Shown one piece after another: positions 42,033 to 51,092 of a stretch of 64,000 nucleotides of DNA. A program made the translations under genes and the position numbers. Position 1 is the stretch's first letter. Each line of letters starts with the position of its first letter. Below the pieces are notes generated by a model. That model did not search any database and was not told the DNA's origin. It worked only from the letters and a program-made list of their open reading frames with translations. This stretch comes from Bacteroidales bacterium UBA4814. GTDB lineage: Bacteria > Bacteroidota > Bacteroidia > Bacteroidales > UBA7960. The DNA is taken from positions 186,001 to 250,000 of the forward strand of contig DHFW01000049.1 of NCBI GenBank assembly GCA_002402465.1, given 5' to 3'.

Positions 42033-42974
42033 ATGGAAGACAGAGGAATGCTAGGTGGCGCCCATCCTGCGGCCAAACTGATTTTGCTGATCATACTTGC
42101 CCTGGTGGGCTTGTTTGTGGTCATGATTTTGGGCTTACTCGTTGCCATCCCTTTCTTTGGGCAGGAAATCACAGGTATTATCCTTCAGGGTGAGGGCCTC
42201 GACCTGAGCGAAAACCTCAACTTCAGCCGCTATTTTCAAACCCTGAGTCATATTGGCCTTTTTGTGGTGCCTTCGGTGGTATTTGCCTTTTTAGTGGGCC
42301 GGCGTCCATTCCTTTATTTGAAGGCTTCCCATAAGCCTTTTTGGGTTTCGCTGGGCATTTCAATTTTAATAATGATTGCCGCACTTCCACTGGTAAATTT
42401 CCTAATGGAGATCAACCTGAAACTTTCGCTGCCCGTATGGATGAGTGGCTTGGAAGAATGGATGCGCTCGGCTGAAGAAAATGCTGAGGTGGTAACCCAA
42501 ATGTTCCTGGAAGTAAGCTCATACAAGGCTTTGCTTTTCAATATTTTTATGATCGCTGTGATACCCGCCATTGGTGAGGAGTTCATTTTTCGCGGCATAG
42601 TGCTGCGTTTGTTCAGGCAATGGACCGGCAGCGCCCATGCCGCCGTTTGGATTTCGGCCCTGCTGTTCAGCGCCATGCACATGCAGTTTTTTGGTTTCCT
42701 GCCGCGCCTTTTCCTGGGGCTGATGCTGGGCTATATGCTAGTGTGGAGCGGCAACATCTGGGTGCCAGTGGTGGCCCACTTTTTTAATAATGCAGCAGCG
42801 GTAATATTTTATTTCTTACACCACAATGGGCATATCAATATCGATATTGAAGAAGTGGGGCTGGGTGCAGGATCCGGTTATTATGTTTTGTTAAGTGTGG
42901 TGCTGCTTGCAGTCTTGTCCTGGTTTTTCTGGAATTTTGAGAAGGGCCGTCAGAAAAGGCTAAGCTTCGACTGA
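42033..42974 (+). CDS. CPBP-family intramembrane glutamic protease-like protein
   Basis: 313 residues from ATG 42033 (alternative ATG 41994). About eight membrane helices with the CPBP/Rce1 motifs: EExxxR in GEEFIFRGIVLRLF, FxxxH in LLFSAMHMQFFGF and HFFNNAAA. Members cleave prenylated or signal peptides within the membrane or act in peptide immunity. Role here unknown. Ends 15 bp inside the convergent YihY-type gene. Confidence 0.87.
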   Translation: MEDRGMLGGAHPAAKLILLIILALVGLFVVMILGLLVAIPFFGQEITGIILQGEGLDLSENLNFSRYFQTLSHIGLFVVPSVVFAFLVGRRPFLYLKASHKPFWVSLGISILIMIAALPLVNFLMEINLKLSLPVWMSGLEEWMRSAEENAEVVTQMFLEVSSYKALLFNIFMIAVIPAIGEEFIFRGIVLRLFRQWTGSAHAAVWISALLFSAMHMQFFGFLPRLFLGLMLGYMLVWSGNIWVPVVAHFFNNAAAVIFYFLHHNGHINIDIEEVGLGAGSGYYVLLSVVLLAVLSWFFWNFEKGRQKRLSFD

Positions 42975-44324
42975 TGGCAGGTCTTTAAGTAGTATATTTT
43001 GGTTCGAGGTTTCCAGTTTTTTGCTGAGCGACTCTACCGCATTTTTCAGAGCAGTAAGCGCTTCGGTTTTTTTCACTACCATAAAATCAATCCCTCTTCT
43101 ATCCAGGCGCTCCATAACCATTTGAATGCTGATTTGGTTTATGTCGAGAGCAGGCTGGTAGCCAACCTCTTTTGAACTATTGACCCTGATTTCGTTAACC
43201 AGGTTTACCTCCACAAGGTCATTCAGAATAGAACGCACCAGTTTGTTGGGTATCTCGAGTTGGTGTCCTATTTTTGATGAATCGGGTGGGGCGATCCCGT
43301 CCCTGAAATAACAGACAAGCATTTGCATCACATAGAGCGAAAGGATTTTCTTGTTCAATGCACTAATGTTTAGCGATTCGGCCTCGAACTCGTAATTTTC
43401 TACATTTTGGTTTGCATAGGATAATTCTGCACCAAACAACACTACCAGCCAGCTGATTTGCATTACAAGCAAAAGCAAGGGCAAGGCAGCGAAACTACCA
43501 TAAATGGCATTGTAGCGCGAAACACCCACCTGGAAATAGATATATCCCCATTGTATAAGCTGGAACAGTGTGCCGGCAATGATACCGGCAATCAGGGCCG
43601 AGCTAAACTTTACCCTGGTATTGGGCATGATCATGTAGAGAATTGTGAGCAGCATCCAGATGAGCAGGTATGGCACCAGGTTCATCAGGAAATACAATAC
43701 CGGGCTGAGGAATTTCAGGAAACGCATGTTCTCGCTGAACTGACTCACCTGGGTGTTGAGAAATACGGTGGCAGCGCCAGAAAGGATTAAAAACAGGGGA
43801 CCAATAAACATCACAGCAAAGTAATCGCTAAGCTTACGGGTCCAGTCGCGCATTTTCTTCACCTGCCAGATGTCGTTGAACGAGATCTCGATGTTGTGCA
43901 TTACCATAAAAATGGTATAAATCAGGATAATCAATCCCACTCCGGCCACCATTCCCCCCCGGGTGGCCTCCAACATGGACTTTGAAAAACTCATGATCCA
44001 GTTAAATACTTCCTCCCGCCCGGTAAGGGCCGCCTGCAGCTGTCCTTCAAGGTAGGCTTCCAGTCCGAAGCCTTTTGCAATTCCGAATGCGAGGCCCACA
44101 ATGGGCACAATGCTGAATAGGGTGTAATAGGTCAGGGCAGAGGCGCGCAACGAAACCCTGTCTTCGTTAAAGCCTCGCAGGGCAAGCATGAGAATGCGCA
44201 GCTGCTTGATAAGGATAGACCTGCCGCGCGGCAATTCGCGCAGGGGAATCTGCCAGATATCTTTTTGAAGAAAACGGATTCCTTGCCTGATTCGGTCTGA
44301 ATAACTTTTCCTTTTTTTCGTCAT
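42960..44324 (-). CDS. YihY/BrkB-family inner-membrane protein
   Basis: 454 residues from ATG 44324; a longer frame to 44507 overlaps the terminator and is rejected. Six membrane helices with FNEDRVSLRASALTYYTLFSIVPIVGLAFGIAKG, NDIWQVKKMRDWTRKLSDYFAVM, PNTRVKFSSALIAGIIAGTLFQLIQWGYIYFQVGVSRYNAIYGSFAALPLLLLVMQISW. The 150-residue cytoplasmic C-terminus has a winged-helix-like reading (KIGHQLEIPNKLVRSILNDLVEVNLVNEI). Once named RNase BN; true function unknown. Confidence 0.9.
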   Translation of the reverse strand: MTKKRKSYSDRIRQGIRFLQKDIWQIPLRELPRGRSILIKQLRILMLALRGFNEDRVSLRASALTYYTLFSIVPIVGLAFGIAKGFGLEAYLEGQLQAALTGREEVFNWIMSFSKSMLEATRGGMVAGVGLIILIYTIFMVMHNIEISFNDIWQVKKMRDWTRKLSDYFAVMFIGPLFLILSGAATVFLNTQVSQFSENMRFLKFLSPVLYFLMNLVPYLLIWMLLTILYMIMPNTRVKFSSALIAGIIAGTLFQLIQWGYIYFQVGVSRYNAIYGSFAALPLLLLVMQISWLVVLFGAELSYANQNVENYEFEAESLNISALNKKILSLYVMQMLVCYFRDGIAPPDSSKIGHQLEIPNKLVRSILNDLVEVNLVNEIRVNSSKEVGYQPALDINQISIQMVMERLDRRGIDFMVVKKTEALTALKNAVESLSKKLETSNQNILLKDLPSVEA

Positions 44325-44377
44325 GGGTAAAGGTTTTTGTTGCCGGCCCCTGCCACCATGCACTAATTGATGCAGTT

Positions 44378-44385
44378 CAAAGTTA
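44378..44385 (-). promoter_or_regulatory. Promoter TTG-N19-TAACTTTG for the YihY-type gene
   Basis: Minus-strand TAACTTTG with a TTG 19 bp upstream (44407-44405), 54 bp before ATG 44324. Confidence 0.5.
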
Positions 44386-44430
44386 AAAATATAGTTTGGT
44401 TCTGCAAGTAGTGCCTTGGCTGCCAGGCAC

Positions 44431-44462
44431 AAAAAAACGCCCCGGTAAGCCGGGACGCTTTG
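44431..44462 (-). terminator. Intrinsic terminator after the M16 pair
   Basis: AAGCGTCCCGG / CCGGGGCGTTT, an 11-bp stem with two G-U pairs and a four-base loop, followed by T7 on the minus strand, 19 bp after the M16 stop codon. Confidence 0.7.
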
Positions 44463-44481
44463 ATAAGAAGCACTGAATGTG

Positions 44482-46560
44482 TTAATCCACGCTAAATTCT
44501 GCGGCACTCAGGCCACTGTTCACTTCAATGCTGGTCACCTTCATGTCGAGCATCTGTGGCCCCAGATGCTGGCTAATGGTAAAGGGGAACAACACGCCGT
44601 TTACCTCGCGGTAGTCATCGTAGTTGGTAACAATAGTCATGCTGCCCATGGGGGTTTCCTGGCTGATCTGAGTGCTTTTCCTCAGGCCGGTTTCCAGGCT
44701 GAAGTATTCGTTGCGCACGGAGCCGGTGGGGCTGGTGAGGCGAACGCGGTAAACATCTTCTCCATCGAGGGTTTCGATACCGGCCAGCTCGAGGGTGTAG
44801 CCCAGTTCGACATAGCGAAGCTCCGGGAAAAGAGCCGCCTGCAGCTTCAGGTCTTTCAGGTCGTCGCCGGTAATTTCCTGCGACTGGCCCATGGCGCTGA
44901 TTTTGCCGCGGGTTCCATCGAACACTTGCTTTTGCATCACGTTGCCGCCCATGCTCATAGTATTGTAAAACAAATCGGGAGCTTTCTGTTTGTTTACCGT
45001 TTCAATGGTCATCCCCTGTATGCTGGCCGACATTACCGTGATAACATCTTCAATGGCCTGCACTTTTTGCCTTCCGCCTATGGCTGCGATATATCTTTCA
45101 ATAACGTTCTCAGCGGTAATTTCGCCGGTAACCACCCTGGGACCTTCCACCGGGCGACCGAAGGCATCGTAAAGTTCCACTTGTCCGGTGGCACTGAATT
45201 TCTTCAGGTTGTCGGCAACTTCGTCGCGGTTGCCGGCCACTACAATAATCGAGTTGTCGGGTTTCAGGTATTTGGCAGCCATAGACTGAACATCGCTTAC
45301 ACTAACGGCGGCAAGTTTTTCAAGATAGGTGGCATAATAATCTTCAGGGAGGTTATACCGCTTAATGTTAAGTGCAAAGTTGGCAATGGTACGCGGGCTT
45401 TCGAGTGAGCGGGCAAAGCTGCCGTTCATAAAGTTCTTAACCAGCTGCAGGGTTTCTTCTTCCACAGGCTCGTTGATCAGGCGTCGCATCTCACCCAGTA
45501 TCTCTACCACGGTGCTGTCGGTAACGCTGTTGCGTACCTCGGTACTTGCAGTAAATCGGCCCACCAGGCGGTCGGCCGAAAGGTTGGATCGCGCGCCATA
45601 AGTATAGCCTTTGTCTTCGCGCAGGTTCTGCATCAGGCGGCCGGAGAAAACGCCACCGCCCAAAACGGAGTTCATTACACTGGCTTTGATGGCATCAGGA
45701 TGGCCGGGAGTAAACTCCACAGGATAGGTAACATACACTACCGACTGCACGGCTCCGGTTCTATCGCCGAAAGCAACGCGGTTGCCTTCAGGAGCAGCTG
45801 GAGTCGGGTACACATGACTTGGCACATCGCCTTTTTCCCATTTGCCGAAATATTTGTTGGCCAGTTTGCGGGCTTCACGGGCCTTAATGTCGCCAACCAC
45901 CACCAGATAGGCCACGTTGGGCTTGAAGTAGGTGTTGTAATAGTCGTGGAGCATTGCCGCGTTGACATTGTCGATGGTTTCGGGTGTAAGGATTTCCCCG
46001 TAAGGGTGATCTGCGCCATACACAGCCACCTGACTTACATTGCGGGCAATGGCGTTGGCATCGTTGCGAATGGTAGCAAGCCCTGATTTGGTTTGGGTGA
46101 TGCTGCGCTGCAACTCAGCTTCAGGAAAGGTGGGGTTAAGCAAAACGTCGGACATGATCTCCAGCAGGGTTGCCGTATGCCGCTTCAGCGAAGAACCAAA
46201 CATTCCGGTAGAAAAGGTGCTTAACGAAGCGCCAATAAAATCTACTTCTTCGTCAATCTGTTGTTTGCTGCGGTTTTTGGTGCCTTCACGCATGAGCGAG
46301 CCGGCCAGGTCTACATATCCCTTGGCATCGCCTTCGAGTATGGGGTCAATATTCAGCGTAAGCTGCCACGAAACTACGGGCACCTTGTCGTTTTCTACTA
46401 CGATAACCTGCAAGCCATTACGCAGGGTAAAAGTTTCAAAATCCCCAAGCTGAATCACAGGTGCCGGACCGGGCTGGGGGCGCTGGCTGCGGTCGAGCTG
46501 TGCATGCAGCGATAGGGTAATGAAAAGACTGATAAACAGAAATGAAAAAATCTTTTTCAT
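44482..46560 (-). CDS. M16 peptidase-like subunit without the zinc motif, fused to a LolA-like domain
   Basis: 692 residues with a signal peptide (ITLSLHAQ). The first 450 residues are an M16B module (FTLRNGLQVIVVENDKVPVVSWQL, YGADHPYG, HDYYNTYFKPNVAYLVVVGD, LREDKGYTYGA with the R/Y pair), but the HxxEH position reads GYVDLAGSLMREGT, so it cannot bind zinc. The last 230 residues (VIERYIAAIGGRQKVQAIEDV...SMTIVTNYDDYREVNGVLFPFTI) resemble LolA-type outer-membrane lipoprotein-sorting domains. It probably pairs with the active M16 protein encoded 29 bp upstream, forming a periplasmic heterodimer. Confidence 0.9.
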   Translation of the reverse strand: MKKIFSFLFISLFITLSLHAQLDRSQRPQPGPAPVIQLGDFETFTLRNGLQVIVVENDKVPVVSWQLTLNIDPILEGDAKGYVDLAGSLMREGTKNRSKQQIDEEVDFIGASLSTFSTGMFGSSLKRHTATLLEIMSDVLLNPTFPEAELQRSITQTKSGLATIRNDANAIARNVSQVAVYGADHPYGEILTPETIDNVNAAMLHDYYNTYFKPNVAYLVVVGDIKAREARKLANKYFGKWEKGDVPSHVYPTPAAPEGNRVAFGDRTGAVQSVVYVTYPVEFTPGHPDAIKASVMNSVLGGGVFSGRLMQNLREDKGYTYGARSNLSADRLVGRFTASTEVRNSVTDSTVVEILGEMRRLINEPVEEETLQLVKNFMNGSFARSLESPRTIANFALNIKRYNLPEDYYATYLEKLAAVSVSDVQSMAAKYLKPDNSIIVVAGNRDEVADNLKKFSATGQVELYDAFGRPVEGPRVVTGEITAENVIERYIAAIGGRQKVQAIEDVITVMSASIQGMTIETVNKQKAPDLFYNTMSMGGNVMQKQVFDGTRGKISAMGQSQEITGDDLKDLKLQAALFPELRYVELGYTLELAGIETLDGEDVYRVRLTSPTGSVRNEYFSLETGLRKSTQISQETPMGSMTIVTNYDDYREVNGVLFPFTISQHLGPQMLDMKVTSIEVNSGLSAAEFSVD

Positions 46561-46589
46561 GATAATATTATTTCAAATGGTTGCAAAAA

Positions 46590-47921
46590 TTATTCGGCTT
46601 TGGGCATATAGTACAACACCACGCGGTATTGTTCCTTCAGGTATTCCTGTGCTACCCGGCGGATATCCTCGCGCGTAACGCCCAGGTAATTGTTCAGCTC
46701 GGTGTTTATGCGACCGGCATCCTTGTAAAGGGTGTGGTAGTTGGCCAACGAACTTGCCCTGCTGGCAATGGTGGTATTGCTGTTCACCAACCGGCTTTCA
46801 AACTGGTTTTTCAGTTTCTGCAATTCCTGTTCGCTGATCAGCTCATTCTTAACCAGCTCAAGTTCTTCAATGATGCCTTCTTCGAGCACCTGGGGGTCGA
46901 TGCCCATGTTTGGCAGGGCAATAACGATCATCAGGCCGGGGTCTTCCAGGCCCAGGGGCATGGCCTGTACCTGCAGGGCGATTTGTTTTTCATCCACCAG
47001 GCGGCGATACATGCGGCTGCTTTGTCCGCTCGAAAGCAAGGTGCCAAGCATTTCCATGGCATAGTAGTCAGGCGTTCCCAGGGCTGGCAGGGGGTAGGCA
47101 TGAATGATCATTGGGAGCTGTATGTTGTCGTAAACCGTATCGCGAATCTCGGCCGTGCGGAGGGGTTCTACTACGTTGGGACGGTAAATGGGCTTGGTGC
47201 CGCGCGGAATATCTCCAAAGTATTTTTCTACCAGGGGCTTGGTGTTTTCAATGTCAATGTCGCCGGTTATCACCAGCACAGCGTTGTTGGGCACATAGAA
47301 AGTGTCGTGGAAATTCTTGATGTCTTCTTCGGTGGCATTGCGAATATGGGGATCGAGGCCAAGCACGTCGGAGCGATAGGGGTGAACCTGGTAGGCCCGC
47401 TTCAGGGTTTCGGTAAGCAGCCTTCCGTAAGGACGGTTGTCGCGGGTTTGTTTCATCTCCTCGGTGACCACGCTTTTTTGGGTGGCAATGCCGATGGAGT
47501 CGATCACAGGGTGCAACAAGCGCTCTGATTCGAGCCACAGACCAAGTTCAAGTTGGTTTGATGGCAACAGGACAAAATAATTTGTGATGTCGAAACTGGT
47601 CCATGCGTTGAGCGAACCACCGGCTTTTTCAACGATTTCAGAAAACTCGCCCCGGCCTATGTGCTTAGTGCCTTCGAACATGAGGTGCTCAAAAAAATGC
47701 GCAAAACCAGTGCGCTCAGGGTTTTCGTTTTTGGAGCCGACATGGTACATGATGTTTACCACCACATTGGGGGTTGAGTTGTCCTGATGCAAAATCACAT
47801 GCAGGCCGTTGTCGAGGGTGTACTCGGTGAAATCGATCCGGATACCCTGACCACGGCTGGTGAATGCGACCAGCATGAACAGCATCAGGCTGAGCAGCAT
47901 TTTAATATTGACCTTTTTCAT
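46590..47921 (-). CDS. M16 zinc peptidase, catalytic subunit
   Basis: 443 residues from ATG 47921. Signal peptide (LMLFMLVAFTSRGQG). The inverted zinc motif HxxEH is present in GFAHFFEHLMFEGT (about 77-81), with the downstream glutamate in the VVTEEMKQTRDN region, and the second half has HDTFYVPNNAVLVITGDID and the substrate R/Y region. Bacterial two-gene M16B enzymes cleave peptides inside a closed chamber. It is transcribed first, from the box at 47988, then its inactive partner. Confidence 0.92.
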   Translation of the reverse strand: MKKVNIKMLLSLMLFMLVAFTSRGQGIRIDFTEYTLDNGLHVILHQDNSTPNVVVNIMYHVGSKNENPERTGFAHFFEHLMFEGTKHIGRGEFSEIVEKAGGSLNAWTSFDITNYFVLLPSNQLELGLWLESERLLHPVIDSIGIATQKSVVTEEMKQTRDNRPYGRLLTETLKRAYQVHPYRSDVLGLDPHIRNATEEDIKNFHDTFYVPNNAVLVITGDIDIENTKPLVEKYFGDIPRGTKPIYRPNVVEPLRTAEIRDTVYDNIQLPMIIHAYPLPALGTPDYYAMEMLGTLLSSGQSSRMYRRLVDEKQIALQVQAMPLGLEDPGLMIVIALPNMGIDPQVLEEGIIEELELVKNELISEQELQKLKNQFESRLVNSNTTIASRASSLANYHTLYKDAGRINTELNNYLGVTREDIRRVAQEYLKEQYRVVLYYMPKAE

Positions 47922-47987
47922 GATTAGAATTAAATTAAACAAGTGTAAAATATTGGGCTTATTCTTTGGACTCTCCCGTTAAAAGGG

Positions 47988-47995
47988 CAAAATTA
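47988..47995 (-). promoter_or_regulatory. -7 promoter box TAATTTTG for the M16 operon
   Basis: TAATTTTG on the minus strand, 66 bp before ATG 47921 and just after the dnaX stop. Confidence 0.5.
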
Positions 47996-48010
47996 AAGAA
48001 ATTAAACCAA

Positions 48011-49804
48011 TTAATATATCAAATCCAGGTCTAAATCTTTGCATAATCTTTCTATATCCGGATTTTTTTCAATAAACTTATCTAGTTTTTCTTTTGGAAG
48101 ATACGCTTTTTGCTGGCGCTGGACTTCTGCAATACTGGTTTCCAGTTGTATGGCATAGTTGTTCAGTTCCTTTCGCAGGTAGCCCAGCAGTTCTGCTTTG
48201 CGCTCGTGAATCAGGTTTTCCTGTATGGCGTTATCTACTTTTAACTTAATCATTCCCGAAGGAGTTATGGAAGGCTCGTAGTTGGTCATGGCCACATAAA
48301 GGCTTTGGCTGTCTTCCATAAAAGTTTCTGCCAGGGTTTTCCAGGCCGCCAGGAAGCTGTTTAGGGAAATGGAATCCCGGGGCTGGTCTTCTTCAGGTAC
48401 TGTCAGTTCTTCTTCCTCTGTCTCCGGCTCTGGAGCATCATGAATCTTTAGGCTGAATGGCCTGAAGGAAGTTTTAGGGGGTGCTGGTTTGGTTTCTATT
48501 TTTGGGGTAGTTTTCCCGTTGGGCTCTTCCTCGTGGCGGCGGGCTTCCGAAAACGAAGGCAGCGGGCCTGTGTCGTCCTCTTCCTTGGGGGGAGCCTTAA
48601 AGCTTGTAGAGGCTGCCGGGGCAGGAGGCGGAATGCTTTCCGCCGGCTTTTCCTGAGGAGCCTGGGGTGGTGCCAGGGCCGGCCTTTCCTCGCTTAGCTC
48701 AGGGCTTTTTTTTTTACTGAAGGCCGCCATTTGAAGCAGCGCCAGTTCAAGGGTGAGGCGCTTGTTGTTGCTCTCCTTGTAGTTGAGGTCGGCCTGGGTG
48801 TTAATCTCGAGCGCCTTGAGTAAAAACTCAGGGCTGCACTGCTGGGCCTGCTCCAGGTAATGCGCGCGAATGTCGTCGCTCACCTCGATAAGCTGAACGG
48901 TGGCCGGGCTCTGACTTATGAGCAGGTTGCGCAGGTGCTCACCGAAGCCGCCAATGAACTCAGAACCTTCAAAACCTTTGTAGATAATCTCGTTGATCAG
49001 CAGCAGAATCTCTGTCGATTGCCCTTTCAGGAGCATATCAGTAATGCGGAAATAATAATCGTAATCGAGCACGTTGAGGTTTTCGATCACCTGCTTGTAG
49101 GTGAGGTGGTTGCCCGAAAAACTCACCATCTGGTCGAAAATGGAAAGGGCATCGCGCAAAGCGCCATCGGCCTTTTGGGCCATGATATGAAGGGCATTGT
49201 GTTCGGCATTAACGCCTTCCTTTTCGGCCACAAAATGCAGGTGCTTGGCAATGTCGTCAACCGTAATGCGGGCAAAGTCGAAAATCTGGCAGCGCGAAAG
49301 AATGGTGGGAATGATCTTGTGCTTTTCGGTAGTGGCCAATATAAATTTGGCATACTTAGGGGGCTCTTCCAGGGTTTTCAGAAAAGCATTGAAGGCCTGT
49401 GTGGTGAGCATGTGTACCTCGTCGATGATATACACCTTGTACCTGCCAATTTGCGGGGGGATGCGCACCTGGTCCACCAGTTTGCGGATGTCATCTACCG
49501 AATTGTTGGATGCGGCATCGAGCTCATGCACGTTAAATGCGCTCGACTCGTTGAAGGCCTTGCAGGGCTCGCACTGGTCGCAGGCTTCAATCTTTTCGTT
49601 GAGGTTCTCGCAATTGATGGTCTTGGCAAGAATACGGGCGCAGGTGGTTTTCCCCACCCCGCGTGGGCCGGTGAACAGAAATGCCTGGGCCAAATGATCG
49701 TTGCGAATGGCATTTTTCAGCGTGTTGGTAATTGATTTTTGACCAACAACGGAATCAAAAGTTACCGGGCGGTATTTACGTGCAGAGACAATGAAACTGT
49801 CCAT
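48011..49804 (-). CDS. dnaX: DNA polymerase III subunit gamma/tau
   Basis: 597 residues. RKYRPVTFDSVVGQ, Walker A GPRGVGKTTCARILAK (about 46), the four-cysteine zinc module around CEN...CDQCEPC, ELDAASNNSVDDIR, Walker B YIIDEVHML and the arginine finger region ILSRCQIFDF mark the clamp-loader ATPase. After the lid and domain III comes a proline- and acid-rich linker (about 370-465) and a tau-like C-terminal domain of about 130 residues. No slippery A-run with early stop was noted, so a gamma form by frameshifting is not indicated. Confidence 0.95.
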   Translation of the reverse strand: MDSFIVSARKYRPVTFDSVVGQKSITNTLKNAIRNDHLAQAFLFTGPRGVGKTTCARILAKTINCENLNEKIEACDQCEPCKAFNESSAFNVHELDAASNNSVDDIRKLVDQVRIPPQIGRYKVYIIDEVHMLTTQAFNAFLKTLEEPPKYAKFILATTEKHKIIPTILSRCQIFDFARITVDDIAKHLHFVAEKEGVNAEHNALHIMAQKADGALRDALSIFDQMVSFSGNHLTYKQVIENLNVLDYDYYFRITDMLLKGQSTEILLLINEIIYKGFEGSEFIGGFGEHLRNLLISQSPATVQLIEVSDDIRAHYLEQAQQCSPEFLLKALEINTQADLNYKESNNKRLTLELALLQMAAFSKKKSPELSEERPALAPPQAPQEKPAESIPPPAPAASTSFKAPPKEEDDTGPLPSFSEARRHEEEPNGKTTPKIETKPAPPKTSFRPFSLKIHDAPEPETEEEELTVPEEDQPRDSISLNSFLAAWKTLAETFMEDSQSLYVAMTNYEPSITPSGMIKLKVDNAIQENLIHERKAELLGYLRKELNNYAIQLETSIAEVQRQQKAYLPKEKLDKFIEKNPDIERLCKDLDLDLIY

Positions 49805-49829
49805 CCTTTTTTCGTTATCAGACCAGCAG

Positions 49830-49837
49830 CAAAATTA
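49830..49837 (-). promoter_or_regulatory. -7 promoter box TAATTTTG for dnaX
   Basis: TAATTTTG on the minus strand, 25 bp before the dnaX ATG, giving a leader of about 20 nt. Confidence 0.5.
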
Positions 49838-49990
49838 GCGAAAAAGCCCCGCCTTTACAAGCTTAATATTAAAATCCCACTGCCTTTTTAAATATAACCT
49901 TCAACGCCTCATCTTTTCAACCCTTCAAACCCTGACAACCACGACAACTCTTTTTCCCGCCTTATCCTTTCTCCATCTCCCCCCTTTTCC

Positions 49991-49998
49991 TATCTTTG
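49991..49998 (+). promoter_or_regulatory. -7 promoter box TATCTTTG for the threonine dehydrogenase
   Basis: TATCTTTG, exact -7 consensus, 35 bp before ATG 50034. The stretch before it (49900-49990) is strongly pyrimidine-rich. Confidence 0.55.
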
Positions 49999-50033
49999 CC
50001 GCAAAAATTAATCAACTCCAAACCTTGGTAAAC

Positions 50034-50981
50034 ATGGAAAAGATTCTCGTAATTGGATGTGCCGGACAGATTGGCTCGGAACTTACGCTGGAGCTTCGCA
50101 AGCTGTATGGCGATGAAAACGTGGTGGCCACCGACATTAAACCGGCCAGCAAAGAAATTACCGAAGGCGGTCCTTTCGAAATCCTCGATGTGCTCGATAC
50201 CCACCGTTTGTTTGGCACGGTAAGCCGCAACAAGATCACCCAGATCTATCACCTGGCCGCCATCCTTTCGGGAAATGCCGAGAAGAAGCCACTGGCAAGC
50301 TGGCACATCAACATGGAAAGCCTGCTCAACGTGCTGGAGATGGCTCGTGAGCTCAACCTGAAACGGATCTTCTGGCCCAGCTCCATTGCCGTGTTTGGAC
50401 CCACCACACCCCGGGTCGACACCCCCCAGTTTACTGTGATGGAGCCCAACACCGTGTATGGCATCAGCAAGCTGGCCGGTGAGCGTTGGCTTGAGTATTA
50501 TTATCAGAGATATGGAGTTGACAGTCGCAGCCTGCGCTATCCTGGCCTGATCAGTTACAAGACCGAAGCCGGCGGTGGTACCACCGACTATGCCGTGGAG
50601 ATCTTCTACGAAGCCGTGCGAAACGGGCATTATGAGTGCTTCCTTTCAGAAAATACCCACCTGCCCATGATGTTTATGGACGATGCCATAAAGGCCACCA
50701 TTGACGTGATGGAAGCCGATGCTTCCAAAATTTCGGTGCGCTCCAGTTACAACGTGGCCGGTATCAGCTTCAGCCCCAAAGAGCTGGCTGCTGCCATAAA
50801 AAAGTATATCCCCGATTTTCAGATAACCTACAATCCCGACTTCCGACAGGCCATTGCCGACAGCTGGCCCAAGAGCATCGACGACAGCGTGGCCGCCCGC
50901 GACTGGGGCCTGAAAAACACCTTCGACCTCAAACGCATGACCGAGGTGATGCTCAAAGGGGTGAAGGAGAAGTTTCAATAA
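50034..50981 (+). CDS. tdh: L-threonine 3-dehydrogenase, SDR (epimerase-like) type
   Basis: 315 residues from ATG 50034. Extended SDR fold: ILVIGCAGQIGSELTLELR (NAD site), IYHLAAILSGNAEKKPLASWHINMESLLNVLEMA, WPSSIAVFGPTTPR, the Tyr-Lys pair in NTVYGISKLAGERW and RYPGLISYKTEAGGGTTDYAVEIFYEA. These are hallmarks of the SDR-type threonine dehydrogenase of animals and flavobacteria, not of UDP-galactose epimerase. It oxidises L-threonine to 2-amino-3-oxobutyrate. No Kbl (2-amino-3-ketobutyrate CoA ligase) gene is adjacent. Confidence 0.92.
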   Translation: MEKILVIGCAGQIGSELTLELRKLYGDENVVATDIKPASKEITEGGPFEILDVLDTHRLFGTVSRNKITQIYHLAAILSGNAEKKPLASWHINMESLLNVLEMARELNLKRIFWPSSIAVFGPTTPRVDTPQFTVMEPNTVYGISKLAGERWLEYYYQRYGVDSRSLRYPGLISYKTEAGGGTTDYAVEIFYEAVRNGHYECFLSENTHLPMMFMDDAIKATIDVMEADASKISVRSSYNVAGISFSPKELAAAIKKYIPDFQITYNPDFRQAIADSWPKSIDDSVAARDWGLKNTFDLKRMTEVMLKGVKEKFQ

Positions 50982-50995
50982 AAGAAATTGATCTC

Positions 50996-51090
50996 AGAAC
51001 AAGGGCTTGAATTAAGAACAAGGGGTTGAATTAAGAGCAAGGATTTGATTTAAGAACAAGGATTAACGATTAACGATTTTTGATTTAAAA
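50996..51090. repeat. Left arm of the element around the four-helix-bundle gene
   Basis: Four degenerate 19-bp units based on TTAAGAACAAGGGGTTGAA (starting about 50993, 51012, 51031, 51050), the last running into GGATTAACGATTAACGA and TTTTTGATTTAAAA. From 51048 it is the reverse complement of the right arm at 51492-51526 except for a 7-bp duplication of TTAACGA. The arm ends 2 bp before the ATG. Confidence 0.85.
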
Positions 51091-51092
51091 AA

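Noticed and set aside
44325..44507. N-terminal extension of the YihY-type protein
   Set aside because: It would run through the terminator of the M16 operon and beyond the promoter at 44378; ATG 44324 follows that promoter correctly.
48011..49804. Programmed frameshift producing a gamma form of DnaX
   Set aside because: No slippery A run with a following hairpin and early stop was noted near the end of domain III.
50034..50981. UDP-glucose 4-epimerase
   Set aside because: The stretches SGNAEKKPLASWHINMESL and SYKTEAGGGTTDYA are those of SDR-type threonine dehydrogenase.
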